From: Clostridia bacterium
GTDB lineage: Bacteria; Bacillota; Clostridia; Christensenellales; Borkfalkiaceae
DNA length: 64,000 nucleotides
NCBI GenBank assembly: GCA_017536205.1
Contig: JAFXHX010000003.1
Span: 1-64,000 of the forward strand
Direction: 5' to 3'
The position numbers and the translations under genes are program-made. Positions within the stretch are counted from its first letter, which is position 1; each line of letters starts with the position of its first letter. Positions 41,104 through 49,340 of this stretch are shown piece by piece. The notes under the pieces are model-generated. The model did no database searches, was not told the origin of the DNA, and was given only the letters and a program-made list of their open reading frames with translations.

Positions 41104-41132
41104 TCATAATAATAGGCGCTTTTTCATACAAT
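41104..41132 (+). promoter_or_regulatory. Sigma-E promoter of sipL
   Basis: TCATAAT (41104-41110), 14-bp spacer, CATACAAT (41125-41132). The -10 is a perfect match to the mother-cell sigma-E consensus CATACAHT and the spacing fits. Confidence 0.75.
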
Positions 41133-41153
41133 TAAACGAAAGGGGGAGAGAGT

Positions 41154-42635
41154 ATGCCTATTAACGCAGAAAAAAAGCAGTTTTATAAAACGTGTGAAAT
41201 AAAAATAACTTCAAAAAACGAAGTTAGCACCAAACTTGAACTTACCGAAGAAGAAGCAACGTCGGTTATTATAGAAAACGCAATTCCGTTTTTAGAAATA
41301 GAAGAATGTGGAACTAGCGAAGTAAGGTACGGTGGTAAAGTTTATTTTACCGTAGTTACGGGGCTAAACGGTGTTAAAAAGACGGAAGCGGGCGTTGAGT
41401 TTATGTATAAAGAACAAGCCCAAAAGGTAAACGCAGGCGACCTTGTTATAGGTGACGCTACAGTAGATAACGTTAAAGTTACCGTTAAAAACGGAATTGT
41501 AACTGCAAGTGCCGTTTTAATTTACACGGCAACCGTTTACCAAAAGCAGGAAGAAAGTTACCTTTATTCGCTTGAAGGCGCTAACGTTAAAAAAGCAGAA
41601 GTTAATTCACTTTTGTTTCCTACAAAATATAAATCGAACTTCACGGTTGAAAACGAGTTTGAAGTTCCCTTCGTTATAGCCGACGTTTTATATCACGAAG
41701 AACGTGTAAAATTAACGTCAGTTTCGGCGGGAATAGGTTCGGTTATTATAGAAGGCGAAGTTGAACTTTCAATGCTTATAAAAACCCACGAAGGCGGGTT
41801 AGTTCGCCACGTTAAATGCTTGCCTATGCGCTACGAAGGCGATGCAAGCGACGTTTTGCCCTCGTCTATTATAAGCGTTTGCGCTTGCGTTAAAGGCGCT
41901 AACTTATCGGTTACTTCTTACGAGCAAACTTCAAAAAGTACCGTTTCGGCGTTTGTAAACGTTGGTTTTTCGGGGCTTATTTACGAAGTGGAACAGTTAA
42001 GGTTTATAAGCGACGCCTACTCTATCAAAAACGAACTTATTCTAGATAAAAAAGAGTATAAAACCACCGAAATTACGGGGGTAAAATGCACGGCAGTTAA
42101 AGCAGAAACGCAGGGAAGTTTAAAAATTAAAGAAAACGCTGGACTTATATGCCCGTTATTTGTTAAAATAGAAAGTGTAGAAACGAGCGAAACGCCAAGC
42201 GGGCTTAACTTAAACGGCGTTGCAAGCGCCACGGTTATAATAAGTAACGAAGGCGTGTTTGAAACGGTTAAAGTTCCCGTTAACTACTCTACTCGTTTAG
42301 AAGAAAGTTGTTTAGTTAAAAACGTAACGCCTTGCAACCTAGAAGCAAGCGTTTCTGGCGGTAAAATAAGCGTTACTTTCGACCTTAACTTAACGCTCGT
42401 TTCAACCGAAAATAAAGCAACTTATGCCTTATTTGAAGTTCAAGAAGGTGAAGAGCGCCCCGTAAACGACAGTGCAATTAGCATTTGCGTTCCTAAAGAA
42501 AGCGACACGCTTTGGGATTTATGCAAGTCGCTTGGCGCTTTAGAAGAAGAAGTTTTAAAACTAAACCCCGAACTTAATTTCCCGTTAACGGGCGATGAAA
42601 GGGTTGTTATTTACAGAGAGATAAACAAGGAATAA
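41154..42635 (+). CDS. sipL: SipL-like spore coat anchoring protein (DUF3794 + LysM)
   Basis: 493-aa mother-cell protein. Several beta-rich DUF3794/SPOCS repeats fill residues ~1-430. The C-terminal LysM domain (about 446-490) shows D-T-L-W-D-L-C and L-N-P. In C. difficile SipL binds SpoIVA through its LysM domain to anchor the coat around the forespore; the domain order here is the same. Expression by sigma-E is supported by its promoter. Downstream ispE and spoIIR match the clostridial gene order. Ribosome site GGGGGAGAG. Confidence 0.88.
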   Translation: MPINAEKKQFYKTCEIKITSKNEVSTKLELTEEEATSVIIENAIPFLEIEECGTSEVRYGGKVYFTVVTGLNGVKKTEAGVEFMYKEQAQKVNAGDLVIGDATVDNVKVTVKNGIVTASAVLIYTATVYQKQEESYLYSLEGANVKKAEVNSLLFPTKYKSNFTVENEFEVPFVIADVLYHEERVKLTSVSAGIGSVIIEGEVELSMLIKTHEGGLVRHVKCLPMRYEGDASDVLPSSIISVCACVKGANLSVTSYEQTSKSTVSAFVNVGFSGLIYEVEQLRFISDAYSIKNELILDKKEYKTTEITGVKCTAVKAETQGSLKIKENAGLICPLFVKIESVETSETPSGLNLNGVASATVIISNEGVFETVKVPVNYSTRLEESCLVKNVTPCNLEASVSGGKISVTFDLNLTLVSTENKATYALFEVQEGEERPVNDSAISICVPKESDTLWDLCKSLGALEEEVLKLNPELNFPLTGDERVVIYREINKE

Positions 42636-42638
42636 ACT

Positions 42639-43544
42639 ATGGTAACCCGTAAAGCGTATGCGAAACTTAATATTGCGCTTAAAGTCGTTGGCGCCGAAAA
42701 CGGCTATCATAATTTAGATAGCGTTTGTTTAACGGTTGATAAATACGACCTTATTACCGCCAAAAAGCGCAAAGACGATAAAATACTTATTACCTTTACG
42801 GGTAAATACGGGTTTATTCCCACTTTTCAAGAAGACACGCTTACCTATAAAGCAGTTAAACTTTTTAAAGAAAAGTTTAACGTTTCGGGCGTAGAAATTA
42901 CCGTTGAAAGAAACGTTCCAACAGGTAGCGGTATGGGTGGCTCGTCGCTTGATATAGCGGGAACTTTAACTGCGCTTAAAGAGTTGTTTAAAATAAAGTG
43001 CGACCTTAAACCACTTGCCGACGAACTCGGAAGCGATGCAGGCTACCTTTTAAACGGTGGATTTGCAAGGCTTAACGGGCGTGGCGATAAAGTTATTCCG
43101 TTCTCGTGCGAGCGCGACTATTACTTCGTTGTAATTTACGCTAAAACGGGCGTTACTGCAAAAGAGTGTTTTGAAAAGTTCGATGGCACTCAAAACTTTA
43201 CTTCTACCGTCGATTGCGAAAAGGTTATAACTGCACTTCAAAACGGCGATTTAAAAGAAATTGCTTTACACGGCGGAAACGATTTATATAGTTCTGCATC
43301 TAGTATAAACGCCGAAATAGAAAAGAGCTTAAACGCCTTAAAATCACTATCTCCAGAAGTTTGTTTTATGACGGGTAGCGGGGCAACGTGCTACGCTATG
43401 TACGATAGTTACGAAATGGCAAGTTGGGCGCTATCTAAACTTAAAAAAGAGTATAAAGATAACGTTGAACTTTTATATACTTACAACCCTTATAAACTCA
43501 CTCTTATTGAAAAACTTTTCGGCATAAGCAAAGAAAACTTTTAA
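42639..43544 (+). CDS. ispE: 4-diphosphocytidyl-2-C-methyl-D-erythritol kinase
   Basis: 301-aa GHMP kinase of the MEP isoprenoid pathway, phosphorylating CDP-ME. N-terminal A-K-L-N-I-A-L-K-V (7-15) with G-Y-H, and the ATP loop P-T-G-S-G-M-G-G-S-S near 90-99. It is 3 nt behind sipL, so a housekeeping enzyme sits under a sporulation promoter; a second promoter may lie inside sipL. A terminator follows. Confidence 0.94.
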   Translation: MVTRKAYAKLNIALKVVGAENGYHNLDSVCLTVDKYDLITAKKRKDDKILITFTGKYGFIPTFQEDTLTYKAVKLFKEKFNVSGVEITVERNVPTGSGMGGSSLDIAGTLTALKELFKIKCDLKPLADELGSDAGYLLNGGFARLNGRGDKVIPFSCERDYYFVVIYAKTGVTAKECFEKFDGTQNFTSTVDCEKVITALQNGDLKEIALHGGNDLYSSASSINAEIEKSLNALKSLSPEVCFMTGSGATCYAMYDSYEMASWALSKLKKEYKDNVELLYTYNPYKLTLIEKLFGISKENF

Positions 43545-43557
43545 AAAGTGAAAAAAT

Positions 43558-43589
43558 TGAATAAAACCCCTAAATCTAGTCAATAATTC
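43558..43589 (+). promoter_or_regulatory. Candidate forespore (sigma-F/G) promoter of spoIIR, inside the terminator hairpin
   Basis: TGAATA (43558-43563), 18-bp spacer, then AATAATT (43582-43588), which matches CATNMTA at 5 of 7 positions. The start point would fall near 43595, inside the loop of the hairpin at 43567-43608. Confidence 0.35.
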
Positions 43590-43616
43590 GGCTATCACGA
43601 TTTAGGGGCTTTTTAT
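43567..43616 (+). terminator. ispE terminator whose 3' arm is the spoIIR ribosome site
   Basis: CCCCTAAATC (43567-43576) and GATTTAGGGG (43599-43608) pair perfectly over 10 bp with a 22-nt loop, then CTTTTT. The AGGGG of the 3' arm is the only Shine-Dalgarno for spoIIR, 9 nt before its ATG. Confidence 0.8.
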
Positions 43617-43617
43617 T

Positions 43618-44151
43618 ATGAAAAAACTTGGAATAACTTTACTTATAATTGCCATAATAACGATAACGGCAGTTGCTTCAAATCAAGGTACCGCTAGCGA
43701 AAAGTATCTTCGCATACACATCCGCGCCAACTCAAATAGCCTAACCGACCAAAGCGTAAAGTACGAAATTAAAGACCAAATAATATCGCACCTAACACCG
43801 TTTATTATAGAGTGTAAAAGTAAAAGCGACGTTATTAGCGTTTTAAACGAAAAAACCACGGAAATAAACGGAATAATAAATAACGTGCTTAGAAAAAACG
43901 GCTTTACCTACACGGGCAAAATGGTGGTAAGAAACGAGTTGTTTCCTACAAGGGTTTACGGAGACTTTACGCTCGAAGAAGGTTTTTACGACGCCGTTAT
44001 AGTCGAATTAGGTAAAGCCGAGGGGGATAACTGGTGGTGCGTTATGTATCCCCCTTTATGCTTTGCCGAAGCCGAAAACTTAACTTATAAGTCGAAAATC
44101 GCCGAGTTAATACAAGAGTTTAAACAAAAATACATAAAGGAGAAAGTATGA
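43618..44151 (+). CDS. spoIIR: SpoIIR, stage II sporulation protein R
   Basis: 177-aa forespore-secreted signalling protein that triggers SpoIIGA to process pro-sigma-E in the mother cell. N-terminal signal segment (about 4-22), then the family block L-R-I-H-I-R-A-N-S-N-S near 31-41 and Y-P-P-L-C near 146. Normal domain, C-terminus short. The ribosome site lies in the ispE terminator stem. Its stop overlaps the sleB-type gene start (ATGA). Confidence 0.93.
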   Translation: MKKLGITLLIIAIITITAVASNQGTASEKYLRIHIRANSNSLTDQSVKYEIKDQIISHLTPFIIECKSKSDVISVLNEKTTEINGIINNVLRKNGFTYTGKMVVRNELFPTRVYGDFTLEEGFYDAVIVELGKAEGDNWWCVMYPPLCFAEAENLTYKSKIAELIQEFKQKYIKEKV

Positions 44152-44855
44152 ATAAAAAGGTTAAAAGAACGTTTGTAATTATTATGCTTATAATTTCGGT
44201 TACGTCTATGTCGGCGCTAACCGTAAGCGTGTATAATCCCGTGGTTGAAGTTGCCGTGGTTAGTCAAAGTTCTAATTCTGCCGATATTAAACTCGTTCAA
44301 AAAAAACTTAAAAACTGGGGTTACTATAAAGGCTCGGTTGACGGAATATTCGGCAGTCAAACACGCTCTGCAGTTAGGCTTTTTCAAAGGCGAAACGGCT
44401 TGACGGTTGATGGAATTGTAGGAAACAAAACGCTTTCTGCACTTGGAATAACTAGCAGTATGCTATCTTCAGGAACTTCGTCTTCGGGGGCGAGTGGCTA
44501 TTCTTCAAGCGACGTTAACTTGCTTGCTAAACTCATTTACGCAGAAGCGCGTGGCGAGCCTTATCAAGGTCAGGTTGCAGTTGGCGCAGTAGTTTTAAAC
44601 AGAGTTAAAAGTTCGTCGTTCCCAAACACTATATCAGGTGTAATTTATCAGCCTTACGCCTTTACTTGCGTTAACGATGGGCAAATAAACTTATCACCAA
44701 ACAGCACGGCTTTAAAGGCGGCGAAAGACGCAATGAACGGTTGGGACCCGACTTCGGGTTGTATTTATTATTACAACCCCAAAATTGCAACGAGCAAGTG
44801 GATATATTCGCGCCCCGTTGTAACAACCATAGGCAACCACGTTTTTGCATTATAA
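44148..44855 (+). CDS. sleB: Spore cortex-lytic enzyme, SleB type
   Basis: 235-aa exported hydrolase that degrades muramic-lactam-containing spore cortex on germination. N-terminal signal segment (about 8-28), peptidoglycan-binding domain (about 44-102, V-D-G-I-F-G-S-Q-T and V-D-G-I-V-G), Ser/Gly linker, and a Hydrolase_2 catalytic domain (about 125-235) with A-E-A-R-G-E, where the first Glu is the likely acid. Followed 9 nt later by ypeB, its usual partner. Confidence 0.93.
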   Translation: MNKKVKRTFVIIMLIISVTSMSALTVSVYNPVVEVAVVSQSSNSADIKLVQKKLKNWGYYKGSVDGIFGSQTRSAVRLFQRRNGLTVDGIVGNKTLSALGITSSMLSSGTSSSGASGYSSSDVNLLAKLIYAEARGEPYQGQVAVGAVVLNRVKSSSFPNTISGVIYQPYAFTCVNDGQINLSPNSTALKAAKDAMNGWDPTSGCIYYYNPKIATSKWIYSRPVVTTIGNHVFAL

Positions 44856-44864
44856 GGAGCGAGT

Positions 44865-46310
44865 ATGGAAGAATATAAAAACAGTGCAATAAATAAAACC
44901 GAAAGTATAGTAAACGGCGAAAAGCGCCGTGAAAACAACGCCGAAAACAAAAGGAATAACAGTCGTTTAAGAAGTGAGTTTAATAAAAAGCGTTGGCTTG
45001 TTTTTGCCGTCGTGTTTTTAAGTGCGGGTGTTATGATATTATCTGCTATGCTCGCAGTAAAAACTTTTTCGCCTGCAGGTGAATATTTAACGGGCGCAAG
45101 CGAGCAACAAAGTTTTTACGACCTTGTTTCTTATTCAAACGGAATGGAAGTAAACCTTTCTAAAATTATAGTTACTAAAGATAGCGAAAAACGCCAAAAA
45201 CTGTTAGGCGAACTTCGAGTTCAGTCAAGTTTAGGTGCAGAGAGTTTATCTCGCCTTTCCGTTAAAGAAGAAGATAAGTACTACACCACCAAGTTTATAA
45301 ACCAAGTTAACGACTTTTCTAAGTATTTATGCGAAAAGTTAATAGACGGTGAAACCCTTTCTAGCGACGATTTAAAAACGCTTAAAGATATGCACTCGGT
45401 AAGCAGACAACTTGCTAAAAACCTTCAAACTTTAACAAGCGAAATGGGTTTTGATTACAACTTTAATTCGCTGTTAAAAGGCGACGAAAGCGATAAGATA
45501 ATATCGGCTTTTAAAGACCTTGAAAGTAGCGCAAGCGAGTACCCGCATATGATATACGACGGGGCTTTTGCAGACGGTACCGAGGGCAAGGTTGCAAAGT
45601 ATTTATCTAGCAAAGCCGAAATTAGTAAAGAAAAAGCCCAAACGGTTTTTGAAGAGTATTTTTCGGGCTATAACTTAAAGGGCGTTGAACTAAAAGGTGA
45701 AACTACGGGCGTTGTTATTGAAACTTATAACTTTGAAGCCGAAGACGATAAAGGCGTTATGCTTTCTGGGCAAATTAGTAAAAAAGGTGGCGAACTTGTC
45801 GAGTTTACCTACTTTGAAGATTGCAACGCTCAAACCATAACCGTTGCCGAGTGTGAAGAAATTGCCGACGCCTTTTTAGATAAGTGTGGCTACTTAGGCG
45901 TTAAAGCGGTGTGGACTTCGGTTGGTGGAAATATTATAACTATAAACTATGCGTCTGTGGAAAACGGAATTATATGCTATCCCGACCTTATTAAAGTAAA
46001 CGTTTGCCGTGAAAGGGGAAAGGTGGTTGCGCTTGAAGCAAGTTCGTATATTTATAACCACGAAAAAAGAACTTTTCCAAAGCAATTAGTAACGCTACTT
46101 GAAGCAAAAGAAAAGGTAAGCGATGAAATAAGCGTTGAAAGTTCACGCCTTGCAATTATTCCAAAAGGCGAGTCAAGCGAACTTCTTGCCTACGAGTTTT
46201 ACGGAAAAAGCGGTGATGACGTTTACTATATTTATATAAACGCTCAAACGGGCAAAGAAGTTGATATTTTTAAAGTAATAGAAAACAGTGAAGGAAAACT
46301 TCTAATGTAA
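44865..46310 (+). CDS. ypeB: YpeB germination protein
   Basis: 481-aa membrane-anchored protein needed to localise and stabilise SleB in the spore. A polar N-terminus of ~43 residues precedes one membrane helix (about 44-66); the rest is exposed, with C-terminal PepSY-like domains (about 260-480). Longer than its average only in the polar N-terminus. Last gene of spoIIR-sleB-ypeB, all needed in or delivered from the forespore. Confidence 0.92.
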   Translation: MEEYKNSAINKTESIVNGEKRRENNAENKRNNSRLRSEFNKKRWLVFAVVFLSAGVMILSAMLAVKTFSPAGEYLTGASEQQSFYDLVSYSNGMEVNLSKIIVTKDSEKRQKLLGELRVQSSLGAESLSRLSVKEEDKYYTTKFINQVNDFSKYLCEKLIDGETLSSDDLKTLKDMHSVSRQLAKNLQTLTSEMGFDYNFNSLLKGDESDKIISAFKDLESSASEYPHMIYDGAFADGTEGKVAKYLSSKAEISKEKAQTVFEEYFSGYNLKGVELKGETTGVVIETYNFEAEDDKGVMLSGQISKKGGELVEFTYFEDCNAQTITVAECEEIADAFLDKCGYLGVKAVWTSVGGNIITINYASVENGIICYPDLIKVNVCRERGKVVALEASSYIYNHEKRTFPKQLVTLLEAKEKVSDEISVESSRLAIIPKGESSELLAYEFYGKSGDDVYYIYINAQTGKEVDIFKVIENSEGKLLM

Positions 46311-46312
46311 TA

Positions 46313-46343
46313 AAAGCGCAAAGGTAATCCCTTTGCGTTTTTT
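46313..46343 (+). terminator. Rho-independent terminator after ypeB
   Basis: CGCAAAGG/CCTTTGCG stem followed by six T residues. Confidence 0.85.
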
Positions 46344-46403
46344 GTAATTTTAAAGGTTTTTGTGTTGATTTAATGATATTTTCACTCAACCCACCACCTG
46401 TAA

Positions 46404-46432
46404 TTGACAATTTTATAGGTTTGTTGTATTAT
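46404..46432 (+). promoter_or_regulatory. Sigma-A promoter of the ABC transporter gene
   Basis: TTGACA, 17-bp spacer, TATTAT. Confidence 0.75.
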
Positions 46433-46450
46433 TTGCATAATAGTAGAGTA

Positions 46451-46469
46451 TTTTAGTCGTAGACTAAAA
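46451..46469 (+). promoter_or_regulatory. Perfect inverted repeat next to the ABC transporter ribosome site
   Basis: TTTTAGTC-GTA-GACTAAAA lies about 12 nt after the expected transcript start and touches the AGGTGG ribosome site (46469-46474). It can be an operator for a dimeric repressor or an RNA hairpin. Confidence 0.5.
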
Positions 46470-46481
46470 GGTGGATATGAT

Positions 46482-49136
46482 ATGTTAGAGTTAAAAAATA
46501 TAGTAAAAAACTATTATGCACAAAGTGGAACGGTGCACGCTTTAAAAGGCGTTTCAGTTACGTTTAGAAATAGCGAGTTCGTTTCCGTATTAGGCCCTTC
46601 GGGTTGCGGTAAAACAACCTTACTTAATATCGTAGGCGGGCTTGATAGGTACACTTCTGGCGACCTTGTTATAAACGGCAAAAGCACCAAACTTTATAAA
46701 GATAGGGATTGGGACGTTTACAGAAACCACAGGGTTGGCTTTATATTCCAAAGTTACAACCTTATTCCGCACCAAACGGTACTTCAAAACGTTGAACTTG
46801 CCCTTACTATTGCGGGCATAGGCAAAGAAGAGAGAATTAAGCGCGCAAAAGAAGCACTTGACAGGGTGGGGCTTACCGAGCAATATCACAAGCGCCCCAA
46901 CCAACTTTCGGGTGGTCAATGCCAACGCGTTGCAATAGCCCGTGCGTTAGTTAACGACCCTGAAATACTTCTTGCCGACGAGCCTACCGGCGCATTAGAC
47001 ACGGTTACTAGCGTTCAAATAATGGACCTTATTAAAGAGATTTCTAAAGAAAGGCTAGTTATTATGGTAACGCACAACCCCGAACTTGCCGAAAAGTATT
47101 CAACTAGAATTATCAATATGCTAGACGGTGTTTTGATAGGCGATAGCAACCCTTACGAGCCCGAAGAAGTTCAAAAAGAAAGCAAACAAGAGTTTAAAAA
47201 AGAAGTTAAAGAAAAGGCAAAAATGTCTTTTTGGACGGCGTTTAGGCTTTCTGCAAGAAACTTAATTAGCAAAAAAGGCAGAACTACAATGGTTGGCTTT
47301 GCAGGCTCAATCGGCATTATAGGTATTGCGCTCGTTCTTGCGTTTTCGGCAGGTATTAAAGGCTACGTTGCATCAATGCAAGACGATATGTTATCCGGTA
47401 ACCCCATAACTATTACTGAGCAAACGTACGACCTTAACGTGCTTACCGATATGATGGATAGCGAGCAAAAGGCAGAACTTATAAAAGAGCCTAACAGAGT
47501 TTACATCAACTCGATGGTAGAGTATTTTATAAAGACTAGCCAAGTTCGCGATTCAATGCTCATTAAAAACGATATTGATAAAAACTACGTTGATTACGTT
47601 AAGCAAATGCCAAGCGAATATTATTCGGCTATGGTGCTAAGGTACGGAACTAACGTTCACAACAACGTTTTTACTTCTATTCAGGAAAAAGATAAAACTG
47701 AAAAGACTAATATGTCAATAACGGCACTAACGGCGTTTTACACAAAACTTCTTGAACGCACTAACTTTGAAGATTACGCCGCTTACGTCGATATGTTTAT
47801 TCCCGAAATGGCTCAAGCCCCGAGTAACGAAGAATACATACGCTCGCAATACAAAGTTCACGGCGAAATTGCAGATGAAAAAGATGAAATTATGCTTGTT
47901 ATTAACAAGGAAAGCACCATTTCAGACCTTTTACTTGCAAGGCTTGGCTATTACACTCAAAACGAGTTTATGAACTTGGTTGAAAAGGCAAACGATTCGC
48001 CATCGTATAACGAAGAACTTGATAAGCCGTATTTTACCTACGAAGAACTTTTAAGTGAAGACAAAACGTTTACTTGGTACCCAAACAATGTTGTTTACCA
48101 AAAAACTGCTTTAAGTTTTAATTATAACGCTTACGAAAATGCCGAATGGGCTAATAATGAAAACGCCGTTACCATGAAAGTAGTTGGTATTTTGCAACCC
48201 AACGAAAATATAATGTACGGCTGTTTAAGTTCGGGTATTTATTACACCGAAGCCCTTACTAACCACATAATAAGCGTTTCTTCAAGCGAAACGGGTGGTG
48301 TTTACGAATATTTTAACGGCATTGACACGTCTAGTATGAACTATATGACTATGATGATGCGCGCAAGCACCAAGTACGACGTTTCTTTTACCTACGATTC
48401 TCAAACGGGCGTTGAAACCGAATCAATAGATTTAAGCCTTGCAAATTACAACGCTTTAATGTCAATGATGGGTGGTGCTAATCCCGACGCCGAAGAAATT
48501 AAAGAAGGCGTTATTAGAAGTCTTGGCGCTAACCCCGTTGCAAACTCTATAAGTTTATACCCCGTTGACTTTGACAATAAAGATTTGGTAACTAACTACT
48601 TAAAGGCTTGGAACGATTACGAAGGTGCTATCACCGTTAACGGCGTAGATATTGAAAAGAAAGACCGTCAAAAAATAGAAGCAACCGACACGCTCTCGCT
48701 AATTATAGACCTTATTAACACTATGATAGATATAGTATCTTACGCACTTATTGCGTTCACTTCGGTTTCGCTAGTCGTTTCAACGGTTATGATAGGTATT
48801 ATCACTTACGTTTCAGTTGTGGAGCGCATTAAAGAAATAGGCGTTATTCGCTCGCTTGGCGGTAGGAAAAAAGACGTTTCGTATCTCTTTAACGCCGAAA
48901 CGTTTATAATAGGACTACTTGCAGGCTTGATAGGCGTTATAGCAACTTACCTTATAAGCGAAGTTGTAAACCTTATTCTATTCCCACTTATAGGAATAAG
49001 AAGAATTGCGCTACTTCCTATAACCGACGCTATACTTATGGTGCTTTTAAGCGTTGGCTTAACTTTAATTTCGGGTTTAATTCCCGCAAAATCTGCATCG
49101 AATAAAGACCCTGTTATTGCACTTCGCACCGAATAA
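46482..49136 (+). CDS. ABC transporter, fused ATPase + FtsX-type permease (MacB/YknYZ-like)
   Basis: 884-aa single-chain half-transporter. ATPase (1 to ~230): Walker A G-P-S-G-C-G-K-T near 36-43, signature L-S-G-G-Q near 142, Walker B then D-E-P-T-G-A-L-D near 165. One helix near 262-285, a large extracytoplasmic domain (about 290-735), then three helices (about 750-875) with the FtsX motif R-I-K-E-I-G-V-I-R-S-L-G-G. This MacB-like architecture does mechanotransmission rather than solute flux; it often exports or resists peptides. Monocistronic; substrate unknown. Confidence 0.9.
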   Translation: MLELKNIVKNYYAQSGTVHALKGVSVTFRNSEFVSVLGPSGCGKTTLLNIVGGLDRYTSGDLVINGKSTKLYKDRDWDVYRNHRVGFIFQSYNLIPHQTVLQNVELALTIAGIGKEERIKRAKEALDRVGLTEQYHKRPNQLSGGQCQRVAIARALVNDPEILLADEPTGALDTVTSVQIMDLIKEISKERLVIMVTHNPELAEKYSTRIINMLDGVLIGDSNPYEPEEVQKESKQEFKKEVKEKAKMSFWTAFRLSARNLISKKGRTTMVGFAGSIGIIGIALVLAFSAGIKGYVASMQDDMLSGNPITITEQTYDLNVLTDMMDSEQKAELIKEPNRVYINSMVEYFIKTSQVRDSMLIKNDIDKNYVDYVKQMPSEYYSAMVLRYGTNVHNNVFTSIQEKDKTEKTNMSITALTAFYTKLLERTNFEDYAAYVDMFIPEMAQAPSNEEYIRSQYKVHGEIADEKDEIMLVINKESTISDLLLARLGYYTQNEFMNLVEKANDSPSYNEELDKPYFTYEELLSEDKTFTWYPNNVVYQKTALSFNYNAYENAEWANNENAVTMKVVGILQPNENIMYGCLSSGIYYTEALTNHIISVSSSETGGVYEYFNGIDTSSMNYMTMMMRASTKYDVSFTYDSQTGVETESIDLSLANYNALMSMMGGANPDAEEIKEGVIRSLGANPVANSISLYPVDFDNKDLVTNYLKAWNDYEGAITVNGVDIEKKDRQKIEATDTLSLIIDLINTMIDIVSYALIAFTSVSLVVSTVMIGIITYVSVVERIKEIGVIRSLGGRKKDVSYLFNAETFIIGLLAGLIGVIATYLISEVVNLILFPLIGIRRIALLPITDAILMVLLSVGLTLISGLIPAKSASNKDPVIALRTE

Positions 49137-49145
49137 AACAAAATA

Positions 49146-49171
49146 AAAACCGCCCTATAGGGTGGTTTTTT
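49146..49171 (+). terminator. Rho-independent terminator of the ABC transporter
   Basis: AACCGCCC/GGGTGGTT stem, TATA loop, T-run. Confidence 0.85.
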
Positions 49172-49268
49172 AATTTTAAGAAAATAGAATTAAAAAATCA
49201 ATAAAAAACATAATAATAAAAAGGCGTTAAATAAGTTTTAAAAAACGTAAAACACTAGTAAAAAACTA

Positions 49269-49297
49269 TTGAAATATTTTGTTAAATATGTTAATAT
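49269..49297 (+). promoter_or_regulatory. Promoter of the 49341-52011 gene pair
   Basis: TTGAAA, 17-bp spacer, TAATAT in an AT-rich gap. Confidence 0.5.
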
Positions 49298-49340
49298 ATA
49301 TTAAACAATACGCGTGCGCACAGCGCAAACGGGGGTTTTT

